Source: Manihot esculenta
Lineage: Eukaryota; Streptophyta; Magnoliopsida; Malpighiales; Euphorbiaceae
Assembly: GCF_001659605.2 (NCBI RefSeq)
Contig: NC_035173.2
Span: 12,826,206 to 12,890,205 of the forward strand
Direction of reading: 5' to 3'
Length of the DNA: 64,000 nt
Of this stretch, positions 47,501-58,400 are shown piece after piece. The translations under genes and the position numbers were made by a program. Below the pieces are notes generated by a model. That model was not told the origin of the DNA. It ran no database searches and saw nothing but the letters and a program-made list of their open reading frames with translations. The number at the start of each line of letters is the position of its first letter. The first letter of the stretch is position 1.

Positions 47501-50500
47501 CAGGATCTTTAAGTGGCTCCCTCTGTTCAGGAACAAGTTTAACATGTGGATCCGTCAGAGTATCCACATGTCTATAGTCTAACATGCCTATTTCTTCCAA
47601 TATATCCAATATATATTTCCATAGAGAAATTGAAATACCTGTTTTAGACTATATCACTTCAATCCCCAAGAAATACTTCAATTTTCCTAGGTCTTTAATT
47701 TGGAAATGACTGAACAAATGTTGCTTAACCTGAAAGATTCCATCATGATAATTTTCTGTAACGACAATATCATCAACATAGACCACTAAATAGATGTATC
47801 TATCATTATTATGACAAAAAAATACAAAGTGATCAAATTTACTTCGAGATATTCCAAACTTTTGAACTAAAGTGCTAAATCATCCAAACCATGCTCTTGG
47901 AGACGGTTTTAGATCATACAAAGAGAGTCAAAGACAACATACTAAGCCTGACTCCCTCTGAATAACAAACTCTAGAAGTTGCTCCATGTAAACTTCTTTG
48001 ATGAGCTCACCATAAAGAAAGGCATTTTTAATGTCGAGTTGATAAAGGGTCCAGTGATTAATTGCAGCCAATGAGATAAGGAGGCAAACAGAAGCTATTT
48101 TGGCTACTAGAGAGAAAGTATCACTGTAATCAAATCCAAAAACCTGTGTGTAACCTTTAGCTACAAAGCGAGCTTTAAAACGATCAATTTTGCCATCAAG
48201 TCCTATTTTAACTGTGTAAATCCATCGAAAACCAATAGTAGACTTGCCAGGTGGTAAGAATACCAGTTCCCAAGTTCCATTGTTGTGAAGAGCAGTCATA
48301 TACTCAACCATTGTATTACACCAACCAAGATGATCCAATACTTCTCTAATTGTCTTGGGTATAGAGTCAGCAGACACAGTAGAAATAAAAGTATAATAGG
48401 AAGGAGACAAACGATGGTAACTTATAAAATTATAAATAGGATGAGGATTTCGAGAAGAGCGAATACCTTTTCGAAGAGCAACAGGAGGAGTAGCTGTTGC
48501 TGCTGAAGGCATGACCGAAGTAGGTGATGATGGAACAGAGGTGAGTCATAAGAAGTACCTACATCAGGGAGAGAAATATCATTATTATTAGTAGATCGGT
48601 GAGGCCGACGTGTGTAGACCTAAAGAGGTGACGTAGAAGTGGAAGATGGACATGCTTGAGGCAAAGGAGAAATAAGAGTCGGAGGTATATGCAAAACTCT
48701 AGGAGCAAAGGTTTTGTGTGCTGGACTAGAATAAAAATAAGGAGAGGTTTCAAAAAAAGTGACATCTGCAGACACAAAATACCTGTGAGTAATAGGATCA
48801 TTGCATTTATAACCTTTTTGAAGCCGTGAATAGCCGAGAAAGACACATTTAACTGATTTGGGGTGGAGTTTTTCTTTGCCAGGAGTATGATCATGAACAA
48901 AATATATACATCCAAAAACTCGCAGAGACAACTAGTTGGAATTCTAATTAGGAAATAGAATAGAATGAGGACTTTGATGTTGTAAAATAGAGGAAGGCAT
49001 TCGATTAATCAAGTAACAGGCAGTAAGTATAGCTATCTCTAAAAAATGCAACAGAACATTGTGATGTAGGGGTAAGGTGCGAGCTATTTCAATCAAATGC
49101 TGATTTTTTCACTCGGCAACCCCATTTTGTTGTGCGGTATGAGAACAAGAAGTCTGGTGAGTAATACCCTAAGTAGACAAGAAGTGAGTGAATGAGGAAG
49201 ATAAATATTCCCTTCCATTGTCACTTTGTAACATCTTAATGCAAATACTAAATTGATTACAGATTTCAGCATAAAATTTCTAAAAAATAGAGAACAACTC
49301 AGAAAGATCCTTCATTAGAAAAAGCCAAGTGTAATGAGAATAGTCATCAATAAAGATAACAAAATATTGAAATCCCAAAATTATACTAACCCGACTTGGA
49401 CCCCAAATATCTGAATGAACAATGTCAAACATAGAAATGGCCCAATTATTGACTCGCTTGGAAAAAAAAAAACTCAAGTTTGCTTTTCAAGTTGACAAGA
49501 CTCGCATTCTAAAGACGACAAAGAAGAGAGACTAGGAACCTGTTCAGACTTGGATGTCTCCAACAACTATGAATGAGTTCAGCAGGCAGTGGTAGACACA
49601 AAATCAATTGGAGGGTTATAAGTGGAAAAATAATACAATTCTTATGACTCCTATCCTGCTCCAATCATCTTCCCAATACTCCGGTCCTGTACAACCACAG
49701 ATTCAACAATAAAGATGATTGAACAGCTAAGATCTTTAGTCAATTTGCTAACAGAGATTAGATTGTATGGACATTCAAGGGTGAATAAAATAGTAGTCAA
49801 GGGGATAGAAGAAAGGAGATATACGTTATCTATTTCTTTAACCTAGTTTGTGAACCATTAGCTAATGTAACTTTAAATTGTGTAAAAGGTGAAGCAATAG
49901 TAAAAAAAATATTGTAATTACCAGAAATATGATCAGAAGTACCAAAGTCGAAGATCCATGAACCAATGGGTAAAGACTTGGTTAGATAAGCAAATGACTT
50001 ATCAGAATGAGCAATATTTGAAGAAGAATACTACTGAGTTGTTCGAAACTGTAGATTTTCTCTGTACTCTACTTCATTTAGAGTGATTGAATCTATTTTG
50101 GAACGTGGCCCTACTCTATTTGATTGGGCCAAGGGAACTGAATCTGCAAAAAAGATAATCTGTGACCGTGAATAGTAAATCCGAAGTTACTGTTCACAAG
50201 GGACATGTGAAGAAGAGTTGGGCAGGTAATCGAACCGAGTGGGCTGGAGTTGCCGGTCTCTGGCAATGCTGGAGGAAGGGTCACTGGCGTGAAAAAGTCA
50301 CCGGAGAACTGTTCATGCATCGCTGCGTGTACCGGAGTCAAAAAGGTTGGGCGGTGCGTGAAGGCACGTTTGGTGGCAGCGCTTCACAAGGTCACCGATT
50401 GAAACCGGCAAGACTGGTGGGCTAGGTGGTGAGACCAACTGATTTTCAGAAAGTCTCCAAACAAAGGTGACAGATTTGCTACTCACAGCTAGGCCAAGTT

Positions 50501-52234
50501 TCTTGGCTCTCATTCCATGAAACAATAATGAAAAGCAGAGGAAATCAGAGACTTTGAGAGAAAGATGCTTGATGATTCTCCTCAAGCGAAATGGGGTATA
50601 TATACTACTTATAAGAATATGCAATAGGAAATAAAACAAATCAATGCCCTAATTACAGCCTAATCATATCAATCATATCACAAAATCTAAGCACCTAATT
50701 ATGCACACAATCACTACTAATCTAAGCTATTTACAAAAAGTATCTCAACAGCTACAATCTTATTTAGCTGCCGCGACAAAACTTATATTTGCAGGCAAAA
50801 CCATGAAGATTTTAGAACATCATTGCAAAGGAAAATTTTTTGTTCAATGTAAAAGACAAAAGAAAATTTTTTGTTTTTCTCTTTCAGTAGTTGCTTGTAA
50901 TATAGGAACCATATAAGCAGCATAATAGAAGGGAAATGTTCTTTGGTACAGAAGTAAAAGGTGCAAGCTTCTCGTTAAAATGACTGGGGTTTAGTTCTAA
51001 GAACATCTACATGCAAAAATCAGTGTAAGAATCCTAATGCAGCTCCATTTCTCATGTTAAATTCAAAAGAAGATAGTAACAGTTTGAACACTAATATAAA
51101 AACTAACAGTCACTCAATTTTTGTAAAGTAGATAGTAGGCAGAATAGGCACATCCTTTATCCAGAAATCAACAGAGTTCATGTAACTGTTGATTAGTGTG
51201 ATCAACAAACACAACAGTAACTTGTGCTCAATAGTGACAGATTTTTTCACGTAGTATACAAGTAATGATGATGCCAATTGGAAAAAATCTAATACCCATC
51301 ATCCATCAAGCGTAAATGTATAATAGACACTTTAATCAAGTAGGGCAATAACAATGTATGTTATTAATGCAAGTAGTAACAAACATTGAAACAGTTAAAA
51401 ATATTATCACTACGGAATTGTGGTGAAACATTACAATTTAATGTGTTTTAGCAGTTCAAAATATATACATGCGCACACACACATAAACATATGTACATTT
51501 ATGTATGTAGTTTCTTACCGTTGTTGCGGAGGAATAGCCTAGTTTCACCATCATAAAGCGTTCCTTTTGCCCGGTTATAAGCAAAGAAATCCTCACATAA
51601 ATCATCATGACCCTGTTCAAAAACAGGAATTAAGCATATATATATAGATTGCATTTTTATCAGAAAGAGATTATTACAACTGCAGCACGACCAGAGGTTA
51701 TAAAATAATGTTAAAGACTGCAAAATGGGCCCCAATAAAGAAGATGGCATCTTAAAGTAGTGTCACCTTAGAACAGTATAAGCAGTTACCACAAGGCATG
51801 ATGAAAGCTCCAATAACATGAGATCCAATAGGAAATCTGGAATAAGACAGAACTGAAAGTCATGATTCATGTTACTTGGTTTATCTTTTGCACAATAAAG
51901 AATAAAACTTCAAGTTCACATATTGTTGTTCTTGTAATTGAATTAAAAGCACATCTCATGATCTTAGCATTTAGTATATAACATTACTGTACCTTTCAAT
52001 AATTTTGCGGTCTGTCAAAGGCCCATGTTCAACAACTTCACCGGTTATCTCATGCCCAATAGCACAAGGACTAGCAAATGGAAGTTCTCCTTTTATAACA
52101 TGGAGGTCAGAATGGCAAACTCCACAGGCTGCACTGAAGAGCCATACTATCAGAAACCATTTCAAAATAGATAGTATATTGCTTTAAGCAGAACCATAGA
52201 CCAGCCATGGAAATTCCACAATGGACCATTGAGG

Positions 52235-52268
<34 letters not shown>

Positions 52269-53584
52269 ACACTTACATACACAATCAGTGCTGAAAATGA
52301 GACAATGGTCACCATGAGTTATGAATCAATAAAAGATGCATAAAGTTCAAATGCTTAGTATAGTAAGCCACTTCAAAAGAAAAGTAATTGACTATTTTGA
52401 TACATTATGTTTATTGAGTAAGCTCCCAATGCAAGCAACAATCAAGTTGGATTCAATCATATGGATCATTCTCCACTTCAGTTGGTTTAGGGCTAAATAT
52501 GAAATGCCTAGTTCTAGTAAGTTCTTCTTTATTTCTTTCCCCCAAGACATCCTAGATCTACCCCTCATCTTTTTCAGTTCTGCAACTTATATATACTTGA
52601 CCTTCAAATTAAGCCCTCACAATCTTAGACAACCTAATATCACCACCAAGCTATAAATAATTCTTGGCGACCTCAATTCAATAATCAACATCCTTGTAAC
52701 TATCACCAACCTTTCACATAATTAAGCTTAGAAATTTATCCAAAATTAATATAAAGAGTAAGAAGAGTAAGCACTCTAGATACCTTGTTACCTCTTGTAT
52801 TAAGAAAAGTCTTAGAGATTTTCTTTACAGGTGGCATGTATGACTTATCGTTGGAGCCCATACAATACAATAAAAAGGCATGGGGTTTGAAATAAATCAG
52901 CCAAGAAGTTTTCTTCTAATAATCAAGAATTCCACAGAAGTGTTATGAGATAATGATTCAAGAACTGATATTCTCACCAAGCCTTACCCACGATCTTGAT
53001 GGGATTTTAAAATTTGAAATTGCTATTTCAGCTGCGAAATCAATAGGTACCCATGATCTAAAAATTTTTGAAGGAACCACTGATTAAGAAAAGGCAAGTA
53101 AAAATAGTCAACTCTTTCATCCGGGTAGCATAGGCAACAAAATTACATATCGATTTAGCAGAGTTTGGGGATTAAAGAGGAAGAAAATAAGAAGCCAAGA
53201 GAAATAAGAGAACCAATTTCATATGATCAATCATAATTAATTTTTCCTTCCATGTCTACGATCACAAATAGCGAAGAAGAAGAAGAAGAAAGAGAACTCA
53301 TTACCTTTGGTTTTGATGAGAAGCTCGGAGGCTTTGGGGCGAGGCATGTGGAACTCCTCAATGGTGAGAGGTTGATTGGGTTCTCTAAACACAACTCCAC
53401 GCATGAATCCACCTGAGCTCACATGATATGAGCTCTTTGAAATGGTCATCTCATTACCATTATCATTCGTAATGTCGCCTTTGACGCCGCCAAAATGATA
53501 CAGAGCCGCAGCAACTGAGGGGCGGGGCTTTGCGGAGAGAAGCCTCTTGGCAATGCCAAAGCCAAGCAGTGAAGAAAATCCCAT
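41555..53584 (-). CDS. HER2: Zinc alcohol dehydrogenase-like protein, HER2 type
   Basis: Eight minus-strand exons: 53584-53305, 52128-51993, 51836-51767, 51612-51519, 44559-44346, 43313-43172, 42320-42150, 41746-41555. They total 1299 bases (432 residues), all introns GT-AG, phases consistent. The Arg/Lys/Ser-rich, acid-poor N-terminus (1-35) looks like a mitochondrial presequence. Medium-chain dehydrogenase features: catalytic zinc ligands Cys98 (in 'ACGVCHSDLH'), His119-Glu120 ('GHEITGEVVEHG') and Cys233 ('LGCAVFTAYGAM'); structural zinc Cys154, 157, 160, 168 ('PCGNCLYCSKGHDDLC'); nucleotide loop GIGGVG (258-263) and an Asp after the next strand, favouring NAD. The family resembles Arabidopsis At5g63620/HER2, linked to (E)-2-hexenal response; substrate and orthology are inferred. 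Intron 4 is 6959 bp because of an inserted copia element. No coding damage is seen. Confidence 0.92.
44878..45430 (+). mobile_element. LTR-like segment in HER2 intron 4
   Basis: It begins TTGTGGATGGTCCATGGG, has a TTATAAAAGAGG promoter-like box at about 45078, AATAAAGAGAGG at about 45098, and a leader-like tail with a small duplication of AGCTGGAGAGCTT (45299-45325). This looks like a retroelement LTR or its remnant. I found no target duplication or coding partner. Confidence 0.35.
46483..46707 (-). repeat. 3' LTR of copia element
   Basis: 225 bp, parallel to 50518-50750. The two differ by several substitutions and small indels. Preceded on the minus strand by the polypurine tract (46708-46717). 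Confidence 0.92.
46720..50130 (-). pseudogene. Copia polyprotein remains (protease, integrase, RT, RNase H)
   Basis: Minus-strand order: protease 'SWIFDFGTSDHISGN' (about 49965, active-site DSG changed to DFG); integrase core 'DIVHSDIWGPSRVS' (about 49430) and 'IDDYSHYTWLF', 'QSDNGREYLS' (about 49235); 'LRVFGCIYFVHDHTPGKEKL' (48925 on); RT 48512-47928 with 'FRWIYTVKIGLDGKIDRFKA' and 'YQLDIKNAFLYGELIKEVYM', then a YVDD-type box region near 47775; RNase H end 'KLICDNQAALYFASN' and 'YIEVDCHFIRQKI' (46985-46840). Gag before the protease is almost entirely gone: only about 390 bp separate it from the 5' LTR. Stops and frame slips occur throughout. Confidence 0.88.
46947..47120. repeat. Local triplication in copia RNase H region
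   Basis: The segment CACATATCAGCTTC(A/C)TTTGG through GTCGCCATACTT occurs three times, starting about 46947, 46984 and 47057, the latter two followed by CAATTC(C/T)TGAAGAA. It interrupts the RNase H frame and so must be a secondary duplication within the element. Confidence 0.85.
50518..50750 (-). repeat. 5' LTR of copia element
   Basis: 233 bp. On the minus strand it begins TGTTGAGATAC at 50750 and ends TTTCA at 50518. A GTATATATACC promoter-like box lies about 50593-50606. Confidence 0.92.
52236..52265. repeat. (GA)n microsatellite in HER2 intron 1
   Basis: Fifteen uninterrupted GA units in the first intron of the dehydrogenase gene. A shorter (GAA)n run lies at 53273-53291, just inside the same intron next to exon 1. 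Confidence 0.95.
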
Positions 53585-53700
53585 TTTCCAGGTAGGCAAA
53601 TGACACAGAGACTTCGCTAATCTAGTCTAGTAATCGGTCTTCGCTTCCTCTGAAACCTTGGTTTGATTATCCAATCTATTCAGAAGTCCAGTATTCCCAC
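53585..53700 (-). promoter_or_regulatory. 5' UTR/proximal promoter of HER2-like gene
   Basis: Immediately upstream (minus strand) of the ATG at 53584-53582. The chosen start is the first ATG in frame; the frame upstream continues only through a TTG at 53599. GC content drops sharply beyond 53700. No TATA box is clear. Confidence 0.4.
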
Positions 53701-55202
53701 TTTTTTTTTTATTATTATTATTTTTGAAACCATTAAATATTTATATCTAATTAAATTAAACATTTAATTCTTCCGCAAATATAAAGCTTACTCTTCTTCT
53801 CTAAAAAAAAAAAACTCTTCTTTTCCATTTGTTCGCGACTTTCTGTCTGCCATTAAAAAGAAGATGAATTTAAAATTGTATGAATATATATAGCAGGCTA
53901 ATTGTTTGTTAATATGTGATAATTAATTGCTCTTTATATATAAAATGTGGGACCTTGAGCTCTTTTAAATGTTACATGATAATTGTTAAGTTGGGTTAGC
54001 GGTATTACATTTAAATTTAAAAAATTAATTTAATTAAATTAAATTAATTTTTTATTTATTTTAATTTAATTTATTTTAATTTTTAATTTTAAAAATTTTA
54101 ATTATTTTAATTCGATTTAATTTTTATTAAAAAATTAAAAAAAATCTAACTGAATAGTTATAATAGTATATTATTTTTAATAATATAAAAATTAGATTAT
54201 ATTAAAATTAAAATATTTTAATTAAATTTTAAAATATTAAAAATAATTTATTAAAAATTTAAATCGATACAATTAAATTGAATCGAACTGAAATAAGTTG
54301 AATCAGTTGGATTTAATTTTTGATTAAAATTAATTTTATAAATATATAAATTTTAATTTTTGATTTATTTAGTTAAATATAAATTGAATCGACTTAATAT
54401 TTACGTTATTATTAGATGAATTTTTTTAATGTTAATTTTAGTAGATATCAATTCTATTAATAATTAGTTAGAAATTGGCTTTCAAAAATCTCTAAATATT
54501 AGTTTTTGACTATATTAAACACTAAAAACTATCTTACTAATCATGGTTTATACAGATTTCAATAGGAATTATTAATTTAGCGAATAATAAGTTAAAAAAA
54601 AAGTTTATATTAAACTGATCTTTTTTTTGAAATGGTATATTAAACAGATTTAAAAATATTCATTGAAGATTAAAATTATATTATGAGATGAAAACCACAC
54701 ATTTAAGATAAATATCACAATAGTATATGACATAAAAACAACAAAAACGTATCTTTGCACGTCAATAGAATTTTAAATTTATTCAGCAATTACCATTAAA
54801 GTTCGAATATATCTTTATTAAATAAAAATATCAAAATTAATAATTTTTTTAAATTTTTATATTATTTAATTTCTATAATTTAATTATATGTATTATTTAG
54901 TTTTTTTATAATATTAAATATTAAAAAAATAATTTTATAAAATATAAAAATAATTTAATTAAATAATTCTGATATAAAATTAAACTAATAAAAAATCTAA
55001 TTGTAAGCCTCCCTCATCCATAATCATGAAGTGGATAACTTATAAATATTTATTCCAATTTTCAAGTCCAACACGTCAGCTTCTTGAGTTTGTTATTTCC
55101 TCTAGCACTTCCGTCCAAATCTTACCAACTCATCAATCTAATCTTTTTTCTATTTCATATGATAAAATATGCTGCGAGCCTCTTTCAGTTGAGTTGGCTT
55201 AG

Positions 55203-55252
<50 letters not shown>

Positions 55253-55492
55253 TATGGCACATGCACTTGATCGGGAGTCGTGTCGCTTCTAACTTGCCAC
55301 TGTGGTGTTCGGTAAAAAAAAAAAAAAAAAAAAAAGTAACCAACCTGCCACTATGGTGTGCTCTGTACGAGCTTTAAAAAATGCTAACAAAATGGTATGG
55401 AAAAAATAATAATAATAACTTACAAAATCGTCTTTAAATATTATCATAGTCTCTATAATATAATATAATATAATATAATTTATATTATATAT
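53701..55492. other. AT-rich intergenic DNA with two long poly-A runs
   Basis: No gene. Poly-A runs of about 42 (55208-55249) and 23 bases (55314-55336) lie close together. The second is flanked by TGCCACTGTGGTG and TGCCACTATGGTG, a near-perfect direct repeat that could be a retroposition target duplication. A (TATAA)n stretch lies at 55456-55480. Confidence 0.5.
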
Positions 55493-58400
55493 ATTTTTTT
55501 TACCTATATGTGGTAATGCATTGCATTTTGTAGCAAAATTTACAAAATTGACACAATCCAATCAGACATTTTAAATAAAATTTGGCAATATTGCCCCTTC
55601 AATGTATAAGTTCAAAAGATAAATCACTTAGTTGAGAGTGCAAAGAACGAATAGCTATAACAGTAGCCACAATTAGTTAACGCTACAAACAAGATTTCTG
55701 AATTAATGGCACAAATAATTGAACGAAAACGTTGAGTTAAACCTAATCAAAGAGTTTCAAGGACTGCACGTAAAACTGTCCGGCCCAAACTGATTTAAAT
55801 AACTTTTGAACCTATTTTTCACTTGGACTAAAATGGTTAACTTAAATTATTTAATAGTTTCGTGCTAGTTATTATATACAATATAAATTTTCTATAATCC
55901 GACAATGTGGGATGGAAGCCGCAAGCAGGCAACTAACCGTTACACTCGGTCCCACTAAATTTTGCGACGTTCTCGTCGCAACTAGATCAAATACAATTGC
56001 TAACTAGGACCGGACCCTTGGGTATTGTGGTTCGCTAATACTTCGAGCGGCTCCACCTCGTCTCACACGGTTAGCCTTTTCCTCGCAGGTCCACTAGCTC
56101 TGCACAATTTGTCTGACTCAGGGTGGCTCTGATACCAATTGAAACAGTCCGATCCAAACTAGCCCAAATAACTTTTAGGCCCATTTTCCACTTGGCCCAA
56201 AATAGTTAACCAAGTTGTTTAGTAGTTTCGTGCTATCTATTATATACAATATACATTTTCTATAATCCGACGATGTGGGACGGAAGCCGCAAGCAGGCAG
56301 CTGACCGTTACAGCATGAGCCTCTGCAGCGAATTGAGAATAACTCCAAATACGTTTAGCTACTCTATCTACTAAAACACTATACTATTGGGAACTACCAC
56401 AAAAATAGCAGCTGGAGAAAAATGACTTTTCTACGCAGCATTAATGTTATATTTCAAAGTCTCATGAGGAGAAGATAACCAAACTTCATTTCGAAATTGG
56501 AGCGGAGTGCTGCGCGATGAAAAAGTAGCAAAAACTCCAAACTGTCCAAGCTCCACAATGCTAAGAGTAATGTGAGATGAAGTAGTTAAAGGATCTGGAA
56601 GTATAAAAACTCCCTTATTCTGTGCCTTCTATATATGCCATAAAGTAAAAGAAAGAAACTGCATAATAGCATTACAATTTGGCTCTACCTCAAGATCTCA
56701 GAGGGTGCCCCACCATATAGGAAAACTCGAAAAATTGACAAGCATAGGTTTATAGGTATAAAGACTCAAAAACCAGGTAACTCTAGCATGGGGACAAAGA
56801 AAAAGAGCATGTTCCAATGTTTCAACATGTATAAGACAAAAGGGACACATAGGAGAAGCTTAAATGCCACATAAAACTAAATTATGCATTATAGGAACTA
56901 CATTATGAAGTAAACGCCAGATAAAAATTTAAGTTTAGACTGAACCTGAAGAGCCCACGTCTTTTGCCAAATCGACTTTGAAAGAATAATCGAAGAGGAA
57001 GGGAGCGAGATAGAAGCCTTGGGTAGAGAATTGTTTGGTAAGATACCTGTAGCCTGATTTAACAGTATATTGTCCATTCTGCTTAAAGTGCCAAACTAAG
57101 AAATCTGAAGTGTCTATAGGAGCCAGTGGAACAGAGAGAATAGTCCTAGCATGATACAAAGGAAAAAGGTGATGCGCTAGCTAATGATTCTAGTCCAGAC
57201 TACTTTGATCCATAAAATCTGCCACTAAATTAATATAAAGAGGGCAATGAGGCGGTCTGACCATATGAAAATTATGCACACTAGGAATCCATAGATCTTG
57301 CCAAATCAGAGTATTAAAACCATATCCAATATTCATCCAGACGCCTTCCTTAAGCATATCCCTACCAGCCAATATCCCTTGCCAAATCTAAGAACATCGC
57401 TTCTTGACTTGTGCATCCCATATAGAAGAGCGAAAAAACTATATACTTTTAAGAAGTCAAGCCCATAAGCTGGATGGACTTTGGAGTAGGTACCAACATT
57501 GCTTAGCTAAGCATACAAGATTAGATTTTTCAAAATCCTTAAACCCTATACCTCCATAAAATTAAGATAAACAAGATCGTTGCCAGCTAAGCCAATGCAT
57601 TTTACGGCTCTCTCCATCACCTCCCCACTAGAAGTTGGCTAAAATACCATTCAATTTAGTATATAACTACTTAGGGTATAAAAAAAGAGTCATAGAATAA
57701 AAAGGGATAGCCGTAAGGACTGCTTGAATCAAAGTAGCTCAACCAGCCTTAAGATAAAAGCTTCTACTTCCAAGCTTGAGTTTTAGAACAAATGCAATCC
57801 TCAATCCAATACAAGGCCTATTATTTAGATCTGCCTAATATTACAGATAAACCCAAATACTTATCACCTTGGCGCATTTCCTGCATATGAAAAAGCTACA
57901 AAATCTCTTATTTCAAGGAAGAGGGAGTCATCCGGCTAAAATAAATATGAGACATAGAGAAATTCATACATTGACCAAATGCTGAGAAGTAGTCCTTGAG
58001 AATATGCAGCAAATGACTAGCCTCACATCTTGATGCTCTGGCAAAGAGTAAAGTATTATCAGCAAACAAAATGTTAGTAATGGTTGGAGCAAAACGAGAA
58101 ATCTGCAAGCCTTGAAATCGACCATCAGCCTTAGCAGCTGCAAGCAAATAAGAAAAAGCCTGAAATACAAACAAAAACAAATATGGAGATAAAGGATCCC
58201 CTTGTCTAAGTCCCCTAGATGGAGAGAAAGGCATAGTGGAAATGCCATTAACAAGAATAGAAAACTGAACTGTAGTATTGCACTGCATTAACAATTGCAC
58301 CCATTGGTTAGCAAAACCCATTTGTAAAAAGGGCCACTCCACCTTATCATAAGCCTTGTGCATATCCAAATTTAGTGCCATGGCATGGGATTTTCTACGC

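Larger units (their letters stand above)
46478..50755 (-). mobile_element. Ty1/copia retrotransposon (46483-50750), GCTAC duplication
   Basis: On the minus strand: 5' LTR 50750-50518, 3' LTR 46707-46483, both TGTTGA...TTTCA. TGGAATGAGAGCC directly after the 5' LTR is a near match to the Met-tRNA primer site, and TTGAGGGGAG directly before the 3' LTR is the polypurine tract. GCTAC flanks the element on both sides (46478-46482 and 50751-50755). At 4268 bp it is shorter than a full copia element because most of gag is missing. It lies in intron 4 of the HER2-like gene, in the same transcriptional orientation. Confidence 0.97.

Noticed and set aside
50162..50425. 87-codon plus-strand ORF
   Set aside because: It lies antisense in the copia 5' leader next to its LTR; no recognisable domain.
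53237..53599. Start of the HER2-like protein at 53599
   Set aside because: The codon there is TTG; the first in-frame ATG is 53584-53582.
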